Source: Gammaproteobacteria bacterium (GTDB taxonomy: Bacteria > Pseudomonadota > Gammaproteobacteria > Chromatiales > Chromatiaceae). From it: 45,073 nucleotides of DNA. The stretch's first letter is position 1. Each line of letters opens with the position of its first letter. The translations under genes and the position numbers were made by a program. The notes under the pieces were generated by a model. The model was not told the origin of the DNA. It saw nothing but the letters and a program-made list of their open reading frames with translations, and did not search any database. Shown here piece by piece: positions 1 through 8,600 of this stretch. The DNA lies in the NCBI GenBank assembly GCA_009928645.1, contig SACH01000020.1, positions 1 through 45,073 of the forward strand, written 5' to 3'.

Positions 1-719
1 GTGGCCAGGTCATAGACCATCTGGTTGAAGGTGCATGTCAGGCGGGCCAGTTCGTCGCTCCCCGCGCACGGCAATTCCACCCATTTGCCCTGGCCAAAGC
101 GTATGACTCCTTCTTCGAGCCGCTTGAGGCCGCGCACCAACCAGGTGCCCAGCAGGATGGAGAAGAGGGTCGAAAGCAGGAGTTCCCCGCCAGCGATCAG
201 GTACAGCTTGTATTCCGCGGACCGGATCAGGTTCTGGATGCGTGCTGCCGAGAGGGTCACCTGCACGTAGCCGAAGATCTGCCCCGACTGCTCGACGGGC
301 ATCTGGGCCTGAATCAGTGTCCCATTGTCCAGCGGCGGCGCTGGTAGCGGTGCGGCCTGCTCATGGGCGTCCGCCAGGCGCGCCGAATCGATCAGGACGC
401 CTCCCAGGGGGTCGCGGATCAGGACGCGATGGACTTCCTCGAAATGACTTACCCCTTGCCATTCCAGGTCGAACTGGATCTCCCGTCCATGGCCAGGGCT
501 GACGGCTTCCCGGGCCAGGGCCTCCAGGGTCGCCAGATCTTGGGCGATGAGGGCGTTCTTGATGGCGATGCCCAGCAAATGGGCCGTGGCATGCGCGCGG
601 CCCTGCAGTTGGTCTTCGTTGGTGGTCCGCAGATAGTCGAGACTCAGCCACAAGAGCAGGGAGAGAAAGACGATCTCGATGAGGGCGATACCGAGGATGG
701 TCTTGAGGCGGATACTCAC
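1..719 (-). CDS. membrane sensor protein with HAMP domain, C-terminus beyond window edge
   Basis: Read on the minus strand from a GTG at 719 (first residues VSIRLKTILGIALIEIV) and open for about 239 codons to the window edge. It shows an N-terminal membrane helix (about residues 5-28), a periplasmic region of about 130 residues, a second membrane helix (about residues 175-198) and the start of a HAMP linker (VRGLKRLEEG...). The output domain (histidine kinase or diguanylate cyclase) is outside the window. It starts 22 nt after the stop of the PhnD-like binding protein and almost certainly shares its transcript. That arrangement suggests that the binding protein presents a ligand to this sensor, which is an inference. 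The GTG has only a weak ribosome site; no in-frame ATG lies just upstream. Confidence 0.8.
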   Translation of the reverse strand, partial: MSIRLKTILGIALIEIVFLSLLLWLSLDYLRTTNEDQLQGRAHATAHLLGIAIKNALIAQDLATLEALAREAVSPGHGREIQFDLEWQGVSHFEEVHRVLIRDPLGGVLIDSARLADAHEQAAPLPAPPLDNGTLIQAQMPVEQSGQIFGYVQVTLSAARIQNLIRSAEYKLYLIAGGELLLSTLFSILLGTWLVRGLKRLEEGVIRFGQGKWVELPCAGSDELARLTCTFNQMVYDLA

Positions 720-741
720 GGCGGCCTGTGTCCAGGGTTCA

Positions 742-1677
742 TCAAGGGGCGGGCATCTGGGACAGGCGCCGCAGCCGGTCGACGTCCAGGGCGCGAATGT
801 CGTCCCAATCGCCGTCCTTGGCCAGCGTCAGGGGACCCAAGGCCGCGTCCTTGAGCAACTCCGGGGCCGCGTCGGCCAGGGCGAGGAAGGCCTGACCCAC
901 GGCCTGGGCGTCACGCTCCGGGACCTGGGGGCTGACGGCAATGGCATGGGGGGTAAAGCCCGGGCTTTCCCACAGGAGCCGCAGTTGCTCCCGGACCTCC
1001 GGGTTCACCGCCTCCAGGGTGCGGCCGATACCACCGCCGGCGGCGAAGTGGCCCCCGGCCACATTGAGGTACACGGAGTCATGGGAGGCGACGAAGCGGG
1101 TCTGGAAGGGGATGCCGCGTCGTTCGAGTTCGGCCCGGGTGAGGATGCTGGCGGCGAAGGCGCCGGGGGCGGGAAAGACCAGATCCTGGTTCGCCAGGTC
1201 TTCCAGGGCGACGAAGGGGGCGTCCTTGGCCACGACCATGATGCCCTTGATGCGCTGGTCGCGGTCCCGGGCCAGGGCCCGGTAGCCCGGGGCGGCGTTG
1301 AAGACCACGAAGTGGAAGGGGTTCATGTAGGCAAAGTCGTAACGCCCAGCCGCCAAGCCCTCCTCGAAGGTGGGTATATCCTTGGCGGTGGCGAATTTCA
1401 GGGGCACCCCGCTCAGGGTCTCCAGGCGTTGCAGGAGCGGCACCCACATCGCGGCCAGCCGGGTGGCCGCCTGCTGGGGCACGACGCCGAAGCTGTAGGT
1501 CCGCTCCGGGTTGGTTCCCAACGCCGGCGGCGGATCACTGGGTTGCTCCAGGGTCAAGACCGTGACGGCTGACCCCGATGAGGAATCGTCATCCGCGGCC
1601 CAGAGGGCCAAACTGATCAGCAGTAGGCAAAGCCCAAGGAGAAGGCGTAAGCAGATATCCGTAACACCTGATCGCAT
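742..1677 (-). CDS. PhnD-like periplasmic phosphate/phosphonate-type substrate-binding protein
   Basis: 311 residues. A signal peptide (about residues 1-28, ending in ALWA-ADD) is followed by a PhnD-type binding fold: YSFGVVPQQ near the start, then GRYDFAYMNPFHFVVFN and KDAPFVALEDLANQDLVFPAP, all typical of phosphate/phosphite/phosphonate ABC-transporter binding proteins. No permease or ATPase gene follows; the next gene is a membrane sensor 22 nt downstream. The likely job is therefore ligand sensing rather than import, with the protein acting as the periplasmic partner of the sensor. The real ligand cannot be told from sequence, because many PhnD-like proteins bind other compounds. The ATG at 1677 is preceded by CGGAG at a good distance. 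Confidence 0.85.
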   Translation of the reverse strand: MRSGVTDICLRLLLGLCLLLISLALWAADDDSSSGSAVTVLTLEQPSDPPPALGTNPERTYSFGVVPQQAATRLAAMWVPLLQRLETLSGVPLKFATAKDIPTFEEGLAAGRYDFAYMNPFHFVVFNAAPGYRALARDRDQRIKGIMVVAKDAPFVALEDLANQDLVFPAPGAFAASILTRAELERRGIPFQTRFVASHDSVYLNVAGGHFAAGGGIGRTLEAVNPEVREQLRLLWESPGFTPHAIAVSPQVPERDAQAVGQAFLALADAAPELLKDAALGPLTLAKDGDWDDIRALDVDRLRRLSQMPAP

Positions 1678-2027
1678 AAACGTAACTCCGTCAGCAAGGA
1701 TGTAAAGTCGAGTATCCCAAGCCCTGAGCAGGTTAACTTAAAGATTCAATAGAGTGCTGGTCCAACGCCAGAGGCCAGGGCGGGTGACGCCGATCACCGG
1801 GGCTCGCCGTAGCCAGGACGGCCCTCGCGGACCGTCGGGAGGAGGGGCGGTTGGCTAAGGGGCCATCACCAGGCACAAGGGAGATTTTAGTGGATAGACC
1901 TCCCCCCGAGGGGGGGTAACAAGACAACAGTTGGGGTGCGGAGGGACAATGATTAGCGAAGAGGCTGTCGTTGCCGTTGATGTTTTCACATGATTATTCG
2001 GACTAATTGGCCAATCAAAGATGAGGG
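1678..2027. other. 350-bp intergenic region between divergent genes
   Basis: No convincing gene. It must hold the promoters of the minus-strand binding protein and the plus-strand nuclease. Visible structure: a C6/G7 inverted repeat at 1902-1916 with almost no loop, and a 10-bp palindrome ATTGGCCAAT at 2006-2015, about 13 bp before the nuclease start. The palindrome could be an operator, but nothing else supports that. AT content rises around 1970-2020 (TGATGTTTTCACATGATTA), which suits a promoter for the plus-strand gene. Confidence 0.4.
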
Positions 2028-2636
2028 GTGACCGGTTGGCTGCTGATGGCGCACTATAGGGCAATGGAGACCCTTGAACCCCTGCCGCCCTTGGCGGAAC
2101 CCCGCAGCGCGAGCCCCGACCAGCCAATCCCCTCAGGGGCCTATTCCTGGCGGTTCCCCGGGTGGTGGTTGTGGTGGCTGCTGTGCGGGTTCGTCATCAC
2201 CCCGGCCCTAGCAGGGAACTTCCAGGGCCAGGTGGTAAAGGTCATCGACGGCGACACCATCGAGGTGCGTGGCCCCGCCAGGCGGACCCAGCGGGTCAGG
2301 CTCCAAGGGATCGATGCCCCCGAGACCAGCCAGGCCTTTGGCCCCCAGGCCCGGGAACGGCTGACGGAACTCGTAGGGGGCAAGGTCGTGACCGTGGTGT
2401 CCGACAAACGGGACCGCCATGGCCGCACGCTGGGCAAGGTCAGCCTGGCGGGGGAAGATGTAGGCCTGACCCTGGTACGGGAGGGCTACGCCTGGTGGTA
2501 CCGCGACTATGCCGCCGACCAGGGACTGCTGGACCGGGTGTTCTATCCGCTGGCGGAAGTGCGGGCCCGCTGGGGCAACCAGGGCCTCTGGCGCGACCCG
2601 GGTCCCACGCCACCCTGGGCGTTCCGGCGACGCTGA
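2028..2636 (+). CDS. exported staphylococcal-nuclease-like (SNase) thermonuclease
   Basis: 202 residues from a GTG with GATGAGG just upstream; ATGs at 2046 and 2064 are alternatives. A Trp-rich hydrophobic segment (WWLWWLLCGFVITPALA, about residues 46-62) looks like a signal peptide or anchor with cleavage before GNFQG. The rest is a single SNase domain with the catalytic pattern: VIDGDTIEV, RVRLQGIDAPE and RDRHGRTLGKV supply the Asp, Arg, Glu and Arg residues expected in this family. It probably cleaves DNA or RNA in the periplasm or outside the cell in a Ca2+-dependent way. The N-terminus before the hydrophobic segment is long, so the true start may lie further downstream. It is followed by the EgtB-like gene after 138 bp. 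Confidence 0.85.
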   Translation: MTGWLLMAHYRAMETLEPLPPLAEPRSASPDQPIPSGAYSWRFPGWWLWWLLCGFVITPALAGNFQGQVVKVIDGDTIEVRGPARRTQRVRLQGIDAPETSQAFGPQARERLTELVGGKVVTVVSDKRDRHGRTLGKVSLAGEDVGLTLVREGYAWWYRDYAADQGLLDRVFYPLAEVRARWGNQGLWRDPGPTPPWAFRRR

Positions 2637-2774
2637 TGCCTCGGGCAGTCCTTAATGGAGGCCGTCTTGCGGATTCGGTAGGATGGGGCCACGGCAAGCG
2701 CACCACCGGTCAGTACGGGCCCAGCCAGACCAGACCCTATCCCCCGGATCCGGGCCCCCCAACTGGAAACCAGC

Positions 2775-4085
2775 ATGACTCACCCCGACATACTTGGCCA
2801 ACTGAGCGGCCTGCAGACGATGATGGCGGACCTCCTCACCGGGGTCCCGGTTGCTTCGGCCAATGCCCGCTTCCACCCCCACCAGGCCTCCCTGGGCTGG
2901 TATCTCGGCCGTTCCGTCTATCGTGAACTCCGCTGGCTGCGGGAGGAGCTTGGTCGCGATGGGGATCTGGCTGGCCGGGTGCGCCACCTCTTCGACGTCG
3001 ACGAGGCGGAGGCACCGGTAGAACACCTGCCACCACCGAACCACCTGCTGGCCTGGGCGACGGAGATCCAGGACGAACACCTGCGCCGCCTGGCGACCCC
3101 AGGGGCCCTGCCAGACAGCCCCTTGCTGGTGGACGACCGGCTGGCCTGGTTCCTGCTCCAGGAACGGGCCCGGGACTACGAGGCCATGCTGTGGGTGCTC
3201 CTGGCGCGGCGTTTGCGGGAAGATGCCCGGGCTGAAGCGCAGCCCATGCCCGGCATCAGCCCGGCCCCTGACAGGGCACATGACGCAGCCAAAGATCCAG
3301 CACCAGAACCTGCCACCGCCCCGGAAGCGCCACCACCTCCAGGGGCATCCCCTCCCCTCCCCGCCTCGCCGACGCCGCAGCTGGAACCGCGCCTGCCCAG
3401 TGCCGATACGGTGGCGGTCACCCAGGGCCACTACCGGGTCGGTTCCCGGGGGGAGCCCTGGGCCTACGACCACGAACTGCCGCCCCAGGCAGTTGAACTC
3501 GCCAATTTCCGCATCGCCCGCCGGCCCGTGACCAACGCCGAATTTCTAGGCTTCCTCACGGCGGGTGGCTATGGCCGTCCGGAGTTCTGGGACGCTGCGG
3601 GCCAGGCCTGGGTGGCCAGCGGCGCGATCCACGCACCCTGGCACTGGCGCAGGGATGGCCAGGGGGGCTGGTATGCCCTCGGTCTCAACGGCCCCGTCCT
3701 TCTGGCCGCCGAGGAGCCGGTAGCGGGGTTGAGCCGCCACGAGGCCCAGGCCTATGCCGCCTGGGTGGCGAGCCTGGGGGGCGCATTGACCGGTGCCGTC
3801 CTGCAGCACGAGTATCAGTGGGAGGTCGCCGCCCGTGCCGGCCACCTGGAAGGCACGGGCCGGGTCTGGGAGTGGTGCGCCAACCCCTTCCACCCTTATC
3901 CGGATTTCAGTCCCTTCCCTGACCCCACCGTCTCCCAGACCGCCTTCCACGTCGCTCAGGGCGTGCTGCGTGGGGCCAGCCTTCACACCCAGCGCTGCCT
4001 GCGCCGCGCCAGCTTCCGCCACCCCGCCGTAGCCGACGATCGTTTCCGGATCAGCGGCCTACGGCTGGTCTTCCCCCCGGACTGA
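2775..4085 (+). CDS. EgtB-like DinB/FGE-sulfatase-domain protein with substituted iron ligands
   Basis: 436 residues. The N-terminal half (about 1-145) is a DinB-like four-helix domain; a Pro/Ala-rich linker (about 160-210) follows; the C-terminal half (about 215-435) is a formylglycine-generating-enzyme/sulfatase-modifying fold (FRIARRPVTNAEFLGFL, RVWEWCANPFHPYPDF, VLRGASLHT). This architecture belongs to EgtB, OvoA and SenA, non-haem iron enzymes that join a thiol or selenol to a histidine betaine or histidine. Here the usual LGH of the first iron ligand reads LGR (R46), and the usual HExxH-like pair reads E130...D134 (QERARDYEAM). If the alignment is right, all three His ligands are gone and the protein is unlikely to be a normal sulfoxide synthase. 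No egtD-like methyltransferase is nearby. It could be a binding protein or an enzyme of another type. Confidence 0.75.
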   Translation: MTHPDILGQLSGLQTMMADLLTGVPVASANARFHPHQASLGWYLGRSVYRELRWLREELGRDGDLAGRVRHLFDVDEAEAPVEHLPPPNHLLAWATEIQDEHLRRLATPGALPDSPLLVDDRLAWFLLQERARDYEAMLWVLLARRLREDARAEAQPMPGISPAPDRAHDAAKDPAPEPATAPEAPPPPGASPPLPASPTPQLEPRLPSADTVAVTQGHYRVGSRGEPWAYDHELPPQAVELANFRIARRPVTNAEFLGFLTAGGYGRPEFWDAAGQAWVASGAIHAPWHWRRDGQGGWYALGLNGPVLLAAEEPVAGLSRHEAQAYAAWVASLGGALTGAVLQHEYQWEVAARAGHLEGTGRVWEWCANPFHPYPDFSPFPDPTVSQTAFHVAQGVLRGASLHTQRCLRRASFRHPAVADDRFRISGLRLVFPPD

Positions 4086-4525
4086 GGCCAGGGCACCACT
4101 TGGCCCGCCTCCACGTCTTACCCTTGATTCCTTGGCACTCCTGCCCCTCTTACACCCGATCTTTCCCCCAAGGGGTCAGTTGGTCCCTTGGTTCTTCCAG
4201 GCACCCACCGCTCGGGCGGGTGGAGGGCCGGGTCAGGACTCCTCATCCCGTCGGTGCAGGAGGGGCGATGCTATCGCTCCCGCACCCAGCGGGCGTCTGC
4301 GTCCGGTATATGCTGCACCGCAATACAATGGATTTATATAATTTGTTTCCGCAATATTAAGACCGGGTGTAGATTTAGGTGATGCTCATCTAGCGACTGG
4401 TCTACCCCTGGTCGCCGGCCTGTCCGCACCTCCCACCCGGAGGATGGCGTTCCTGAGTCGTATCTCTTCCGTACTGGTCAATGGCCGCCCTCACTAGCGG
4501 GGGCGACAAGCATGGGTAGTCAACG
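4086..4525. other. 440-bp intergenic region upstream of the rnf operon
   Basis: No convincing gene; the short open frames lack coding character. It holds an AT-rich island at about 4320-4365 in otherwise GC-rich DNA, which contains the best promoter candidate for rnfB (annotated separately). The rnfB leader would then be about 180 nt long, enough for a regulatory element, but I recognise no riboswitch or clear attenuator. Confidence 0.45.
4314..4342 (+). promoter_or_regulatory. candidate sigma70-type promoter for the rnf-nifJ operon
   Basis: An exact TATAAT at 4337-4342 sits in a markedly AT-rich patch, with TGCACC (3 of 6 matches to TTGACA) 17 bp upstream at 4314-4319. The weak -35 suggests an activator may be needed. 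I found no convincing sigma54 -24/-12 element or FNR box next to it. The assignment rests on the -10 match and position only. Confidence 0.4.
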
Positions 4526-5434
4526 ATGCAGTCTATTTTCGTTGCCATCGCCTTCATGGGTTCCCTGGGCCTGATGTTGGCCAGCATCCTGGTCCTGGCT
4601 AATAAGCGCTTCTTCGTCTTCGAAGACCCCCGCATCGATCAGGTCGAGGACCTGCTGCCCAAGGCCAATTGCGGCGCCTGCGGCACGGCGGGCTGTCGCC
4701 CCTTCGCCGAACTGCTGGTCCAGGGGGAGATCGAGCCGGCCAAGTGCACCGTCAACTCCAAGGACATGAACCAGGTCATCGCCACCTTCCTCGGCGTCGA
4801 CCTGGGCAGGGAGGAGAAGCGCGTCGCTCGGCTGGCCTGCGCCGGCGGCAGCCACGTCGCCTATATCCGCGCCTCTTATGGCGGTATCGAATCCTGTCGA
4901 GCGGCGGCCCTGGTCTCCGGTGGCGGCAAGGGCTGCGCCTGGGGCTGTTTGGGCTTGGGTGACTGCGCCGCGGTTTGTGACTTTGACGCCATCCGCATGG
5001 ACCGCCACGGTCTGCCGGTGGTGTCGGAGGTCGACTGCACCGCCTGTGGTGACTGTGTCGAGGTCTGCCCCAAGGACCTGTTCAGCCTCCACCCCGTCAG
5101 CCACCAACTTTGGGTCGCCTGCCACAACCAGGCTTTTGGTGACGAGGCCGAGAAGGAGTGCGAGGTCATCTGCACCGCCTGCGGCCGCTGTGCCCAGGAT
5201 TCCCCCGAGGGCCTGATCGAGATTCGCGACAATCTGGCGGTGATCGATTACGCCAAGAACAGCCTCGCCTCCCGGGTGGCCATCGAGCGCTGCCCGACCG
5301 GGGCCATCGTCTGGCTGGAGAAGGGCGGCAAGGCCGAAAAGGGCCGCGACGCGCGCAAGGTGGTGCGCAAGGAGGCCCTCCAGCCTGTGGCCAGCCGGCC
5401 AAAATCACCCCCCAGGGTCGCGACCCGCGCCTAG
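4526..5434 (+). CDS. rnfB: RnfB, ferredoxin-like iron-sulfur subunit of the Rnf complex
   Basis: 302 residues, the long form of RnfB. Residues 5-25 form a membrane anchor. C49, C52, C57 and C74 (CGACGTAGC...PAKC) form the family's 4Fe-4S site. C137/C141/C147/C151 form a second site, and C171/C174/C177/C181 give a classic CxxCxxCxxxC. The last ferredoxin-like pair is reduced: C216, C219, C222 and C256 (ERCPTGAI) remain, but the fourth Cys of that motif is S226 and the partner CxxCxxC is absent (DYAKNSLASR), so one cluster of the pair is probably lost. RnfB accepts electrons from ferredoxin at the cytoplasmic face and passes them into the complex. It is the first gene of the operon; the basic tail after residue 265 has no recognisable motif. 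Confidence 0.93.
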   Translation: MQSIFVAIAFMGSLGLMLASILVLANKRFFVFEDPRIDQVEDLLPKANCGACGTAGCRPFAELLVQGEIEPAKCTVNSKDMNQVIATFLGVDLGREEKRVARLACAGGSHVAYIRASYGGIESCRAAALVSGGGKGCAWGCLGLGDCAAVCDFDAIRMDRHGLPVVSEVDCTACGDCVEVCPKDLFSLHPVSHQLWVACHNQAFGDEAEKECEVICTACGRCAQDSPEGLIEIRDNLAVIDYAKNSLASRVAIERCPTGAIVWLEKGGKAEKGRDARKVVRKEALQPVASRPKSPPRVATRA

Positions 5435-5436
5435 CC

Positions 5437-5455
5437 GGGGCGGCGCCGCCGCCCC
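5437..5455 (+). terminator. GC-only hairpin between rnfB and nifJ
   Basis: An 8-bp perfect stem (GGGGCGGC/GCCGCCCC) with a GCC loop starts 3 nt after the rnfB stop. There is no following T-run, so it is not a classical intrinsic terminator. In a same-strand operon with a 170-nt gap it could attenuate transcription or protect the 3' end of rnfB mRNA, giving different levels of RnfB and the downstream proteins. Confidence 0.45.
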
Positions 5456-5604
5456 AGACCCAAGGTTAGGGCAACTGCCTGCCAGCACTCAATTTCGTCA
5501 GCACTCGCTCCATTATCCCGCGCCCCGCGCGCCCCTGTATCCGGTTCCCCGGCCCCAACCGCCACGGGATTCATCAAACCCAGACCGCTGAGTAGATCAA
5601 GGCC

Positions 5605-8600
5605 ATGTTCGGAAAAAAAGACGAGAAGTCCTTTAAGTATCCTGGCGTTCGGCAGGCGATGGACGGCAATGCCGCCGTCATCCTCTGCGAGCGGGAGGCC
5701 TCGGATGCAGCGGGCGCTTATCCCATCACCCCCTCCACCCAGATGGGCGAGTTCTGGGCCGAGGAGGTCGCCAAGGGCCATCTCAATGTCTCCGGCAAGC
5801 CGCTGATCTTCGTCGAGCCCGAATCCGAGCACGCGGCGGCGGCGGTCACCGCCGGTATGGCCATGACCGGGCTGCGCGCTACCAACTTCTCCTCGGCCCA
5901 AGGCGTGGCCTTCATGCACGAGTCGCTCTATGCCGCGGTCGGCAAGCGCCTACCTTACGTGCTCAATATCGGCTGCCGCGCCATCACCAAGGCCAGTCTC
6001 AATGTCCACTGCGCCCACGACGATTACCACTGCATCGACGACACCGGCTTCTTCCAGGTCTTCGGTAAGAACACCCAGGAAGCGGCGGACCTCAACCTCA
6101 TCGGCCACAAGATCGCCGAGCTGTCCCTGACCCCGGCGGCGGTGGCCCAGGACGGCTTTCTCACCACTCACCTCATCGAGCCCCTGATGGTGCCGGAGCG
6201 GGAACTGGTCGCCGAATTCCTCGGCCGCCCGGATGACATCATCGTCTGTCCGACCCCGGCCCAGAAGCTGGTTTACGGCGAGACCCGCCGCCGCGTCCCC
6301 GAGGTCTGGGACGTGGACAAGCCCATGCAATCCGGCACGGTGCAGAACCAGGACGCCTACATGCAGGCGGTGGCGGCTCAGCGGCCCTACTTCTTCCAGC
6401 ACATCGCCCCCCTGGCCGACCAGGTGATGGACGAGTATTACCAGCTCACTGGTCGTCGTTATCGCCGTGTCACTGGCTACCGCACCGAGGACGCCGAGTA
6501 CCTGATCCTGGGCCAGGGCAGCATGATCCTCCAGGCCGAGGCGGTAGCCGACTACCTGCGCGAGACCCGCAAGCTCAAGGTTGGCGTGGTCAACCTGACC
6601 ATGTACCGTCCCTTCCCCGGCGACCTCCTCGGCCCCCTGCTCAAGGGCAAGCGTGGCGTGGCGGTGCTGGAGCGGACCGACCAGCCCCTGGCGGAGGATC
6701 TGCCCATCATGCGCGAGGTTCGCGCCGCCCTCTCCAAGTGTCTGGAGAACGGCGCGATCGAGCGCAACGAGTCGCTCCCCTACCCGGCCTATGACAGCTA
6801 CAAGTCGGGCGACATGCCGCGACTCTATTCCGGCTGCTACGGCCTGGGTTCCCGCGACCTCCAGCCCGAGGGCCTGATCGCCGCCATCGAGAACATGCTC
6901 CCCGCCGGCCGGCGGCAGAAGTTCTTCTATCTTTCTGTGGACTTCATGCGTGAGGCCACCGACCCCAAGGATGAGATCCGCCTCCAGGCCCTCAAGGATG
7001 CCTACCCGGCGGCCGCCAGCCTGGCCCTCAAGGGCAGCGAGAACCCCAACCTGCTGCCCAAGGGCGCCATCACGGTGCGCATGCACTCGGTGGGCGGCTG
7101 GGGGGCCGTGACCACCGGCAAGAACCTGGCCATGACCCTCTACGACCTGCTGGGCTTCGACATCCGCGCCAACCCCAAGTACGGCTCGGAGAAAAAGGGC
7201 CAGCCCACCACCTACTTCCTGTCCGCGGCCCCGGAGCCCATCCGCCTCAACTGCGAGTACACCTACGTCGACGTGGTGATGTCGCCGGACCCCAATGTCT
7301 TCACCCACTCCAACCCCCTGTCCGGGCTGAAGAAGGGCGGCGTCTTCATCATCCAGTCCAGCCTTGGCAACGCCGAGGCAGTGTGGGCCACTATCCCCAG
7401 CGAGGCCCGGCGCTTCATCGTCGATCAGGAGATCCACGTCTTCTACGTCGACGGCTTCAAGATCGCCCGTGACGAGGCCTCGGACCCGGAGCTTCAGTTC
7501 CGCATGCAGGGCAACGCCTTCCAGGGCGCCTTCTTCGCCGCCTCGCCCCTCATGGAGCGTGCTGGTCTCGACGAGAACGGCCTGTTCCAGGCCATCGAGG
7601 ATCAATTGCGGTCCAAGTTCGGCGGCAAGGGCGAGCGGGTGGTGCAGGACAACCTGCGGGTGGTGCGCCGCGGCTTCGACGAGATCGTCGAGATCAAGGA
7701 CAAGCCCCTCAACGTCGGCCAGCTCATCCCCCACAAGACCTCCAAGCTGCCGATCATGCTTAAGCAGTTGCCGGAAGGCGACGGCTTCGTGTCCGATGTC
7801 CACCGCTTCTGGCGCCAGACCGGCTACTTCTACGCCACCGGCCGCGGTAACGGCAACCTGGCGGATCCTTACATGGCCATGAGCCTGATGCCGGCCTCCA
7901 CCGGCGTCTACCGCGACATGACCCAGATCCGCTTCGAGTATCCCAAGTTCCTGCCGGAGAACTGCACCGCCTGCGGCGGCTGCTTCTCCACCTGCCCGGA
8001 CTCCGCCATCCCCGGCCTGGTCAACACCGTGGCCGACATCTTCAACACCGCCATCCTGCGGGTGGAGAAGGGGATGCCCACCCAGTACCTGCGCCGCGAG
8101 ACGCGGAAGGTCGAGAAGCGCCTGCGGGAACTGCTGGACGGGGCCGGCGAGGGCGCCGATACCCGCACCCTCCTCGACCAGGCGGTCCTGGAGACCCTGG
8201 CCGCCTCCGAACTGCAAGGAGAGCAGAAGGCGTCCCTGGAGAAAGAGATGGGCCTGTTTCTGGAGGCCCTGAGCGGCTTCCAGTTGGCCATCACCAAGCC
8301 CTATTGGACCAACCGGGAGAAGAAGGAGAAGGGCAGCGGCGGCCTGTTCAGCATCACCGTCAACCCCTACACCTGTAAGGGCTGCATGGAATGTATCGAG
8401 GTCTGTGCAGACGGCGCCCTGGTGGCCGAGCCCCAGACCGAGGACGCCATCGCTGAAATGCGCGCCAAATGGGCCTTCTGGCTCGACCTGCCGACCACCC
8501 ACCCAGACTTCATCCGCATCGACGATCTCAACGAGAAGGTCGGCGCCCTGGAGACCCTGCTCCTCGATAAGGCCAACTACCAGTCCATGGTCTCCGGCGA

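Noticed and set aside
4130-4150. TTGGCACTCCTGCCCC as a possible sigma54 promoter upstream of rnfB
   Set aside because: The -24 half looks right (TGGCAC) but the -12 position reads CC rather than GC, and it lies almost 400 bp before the gene.
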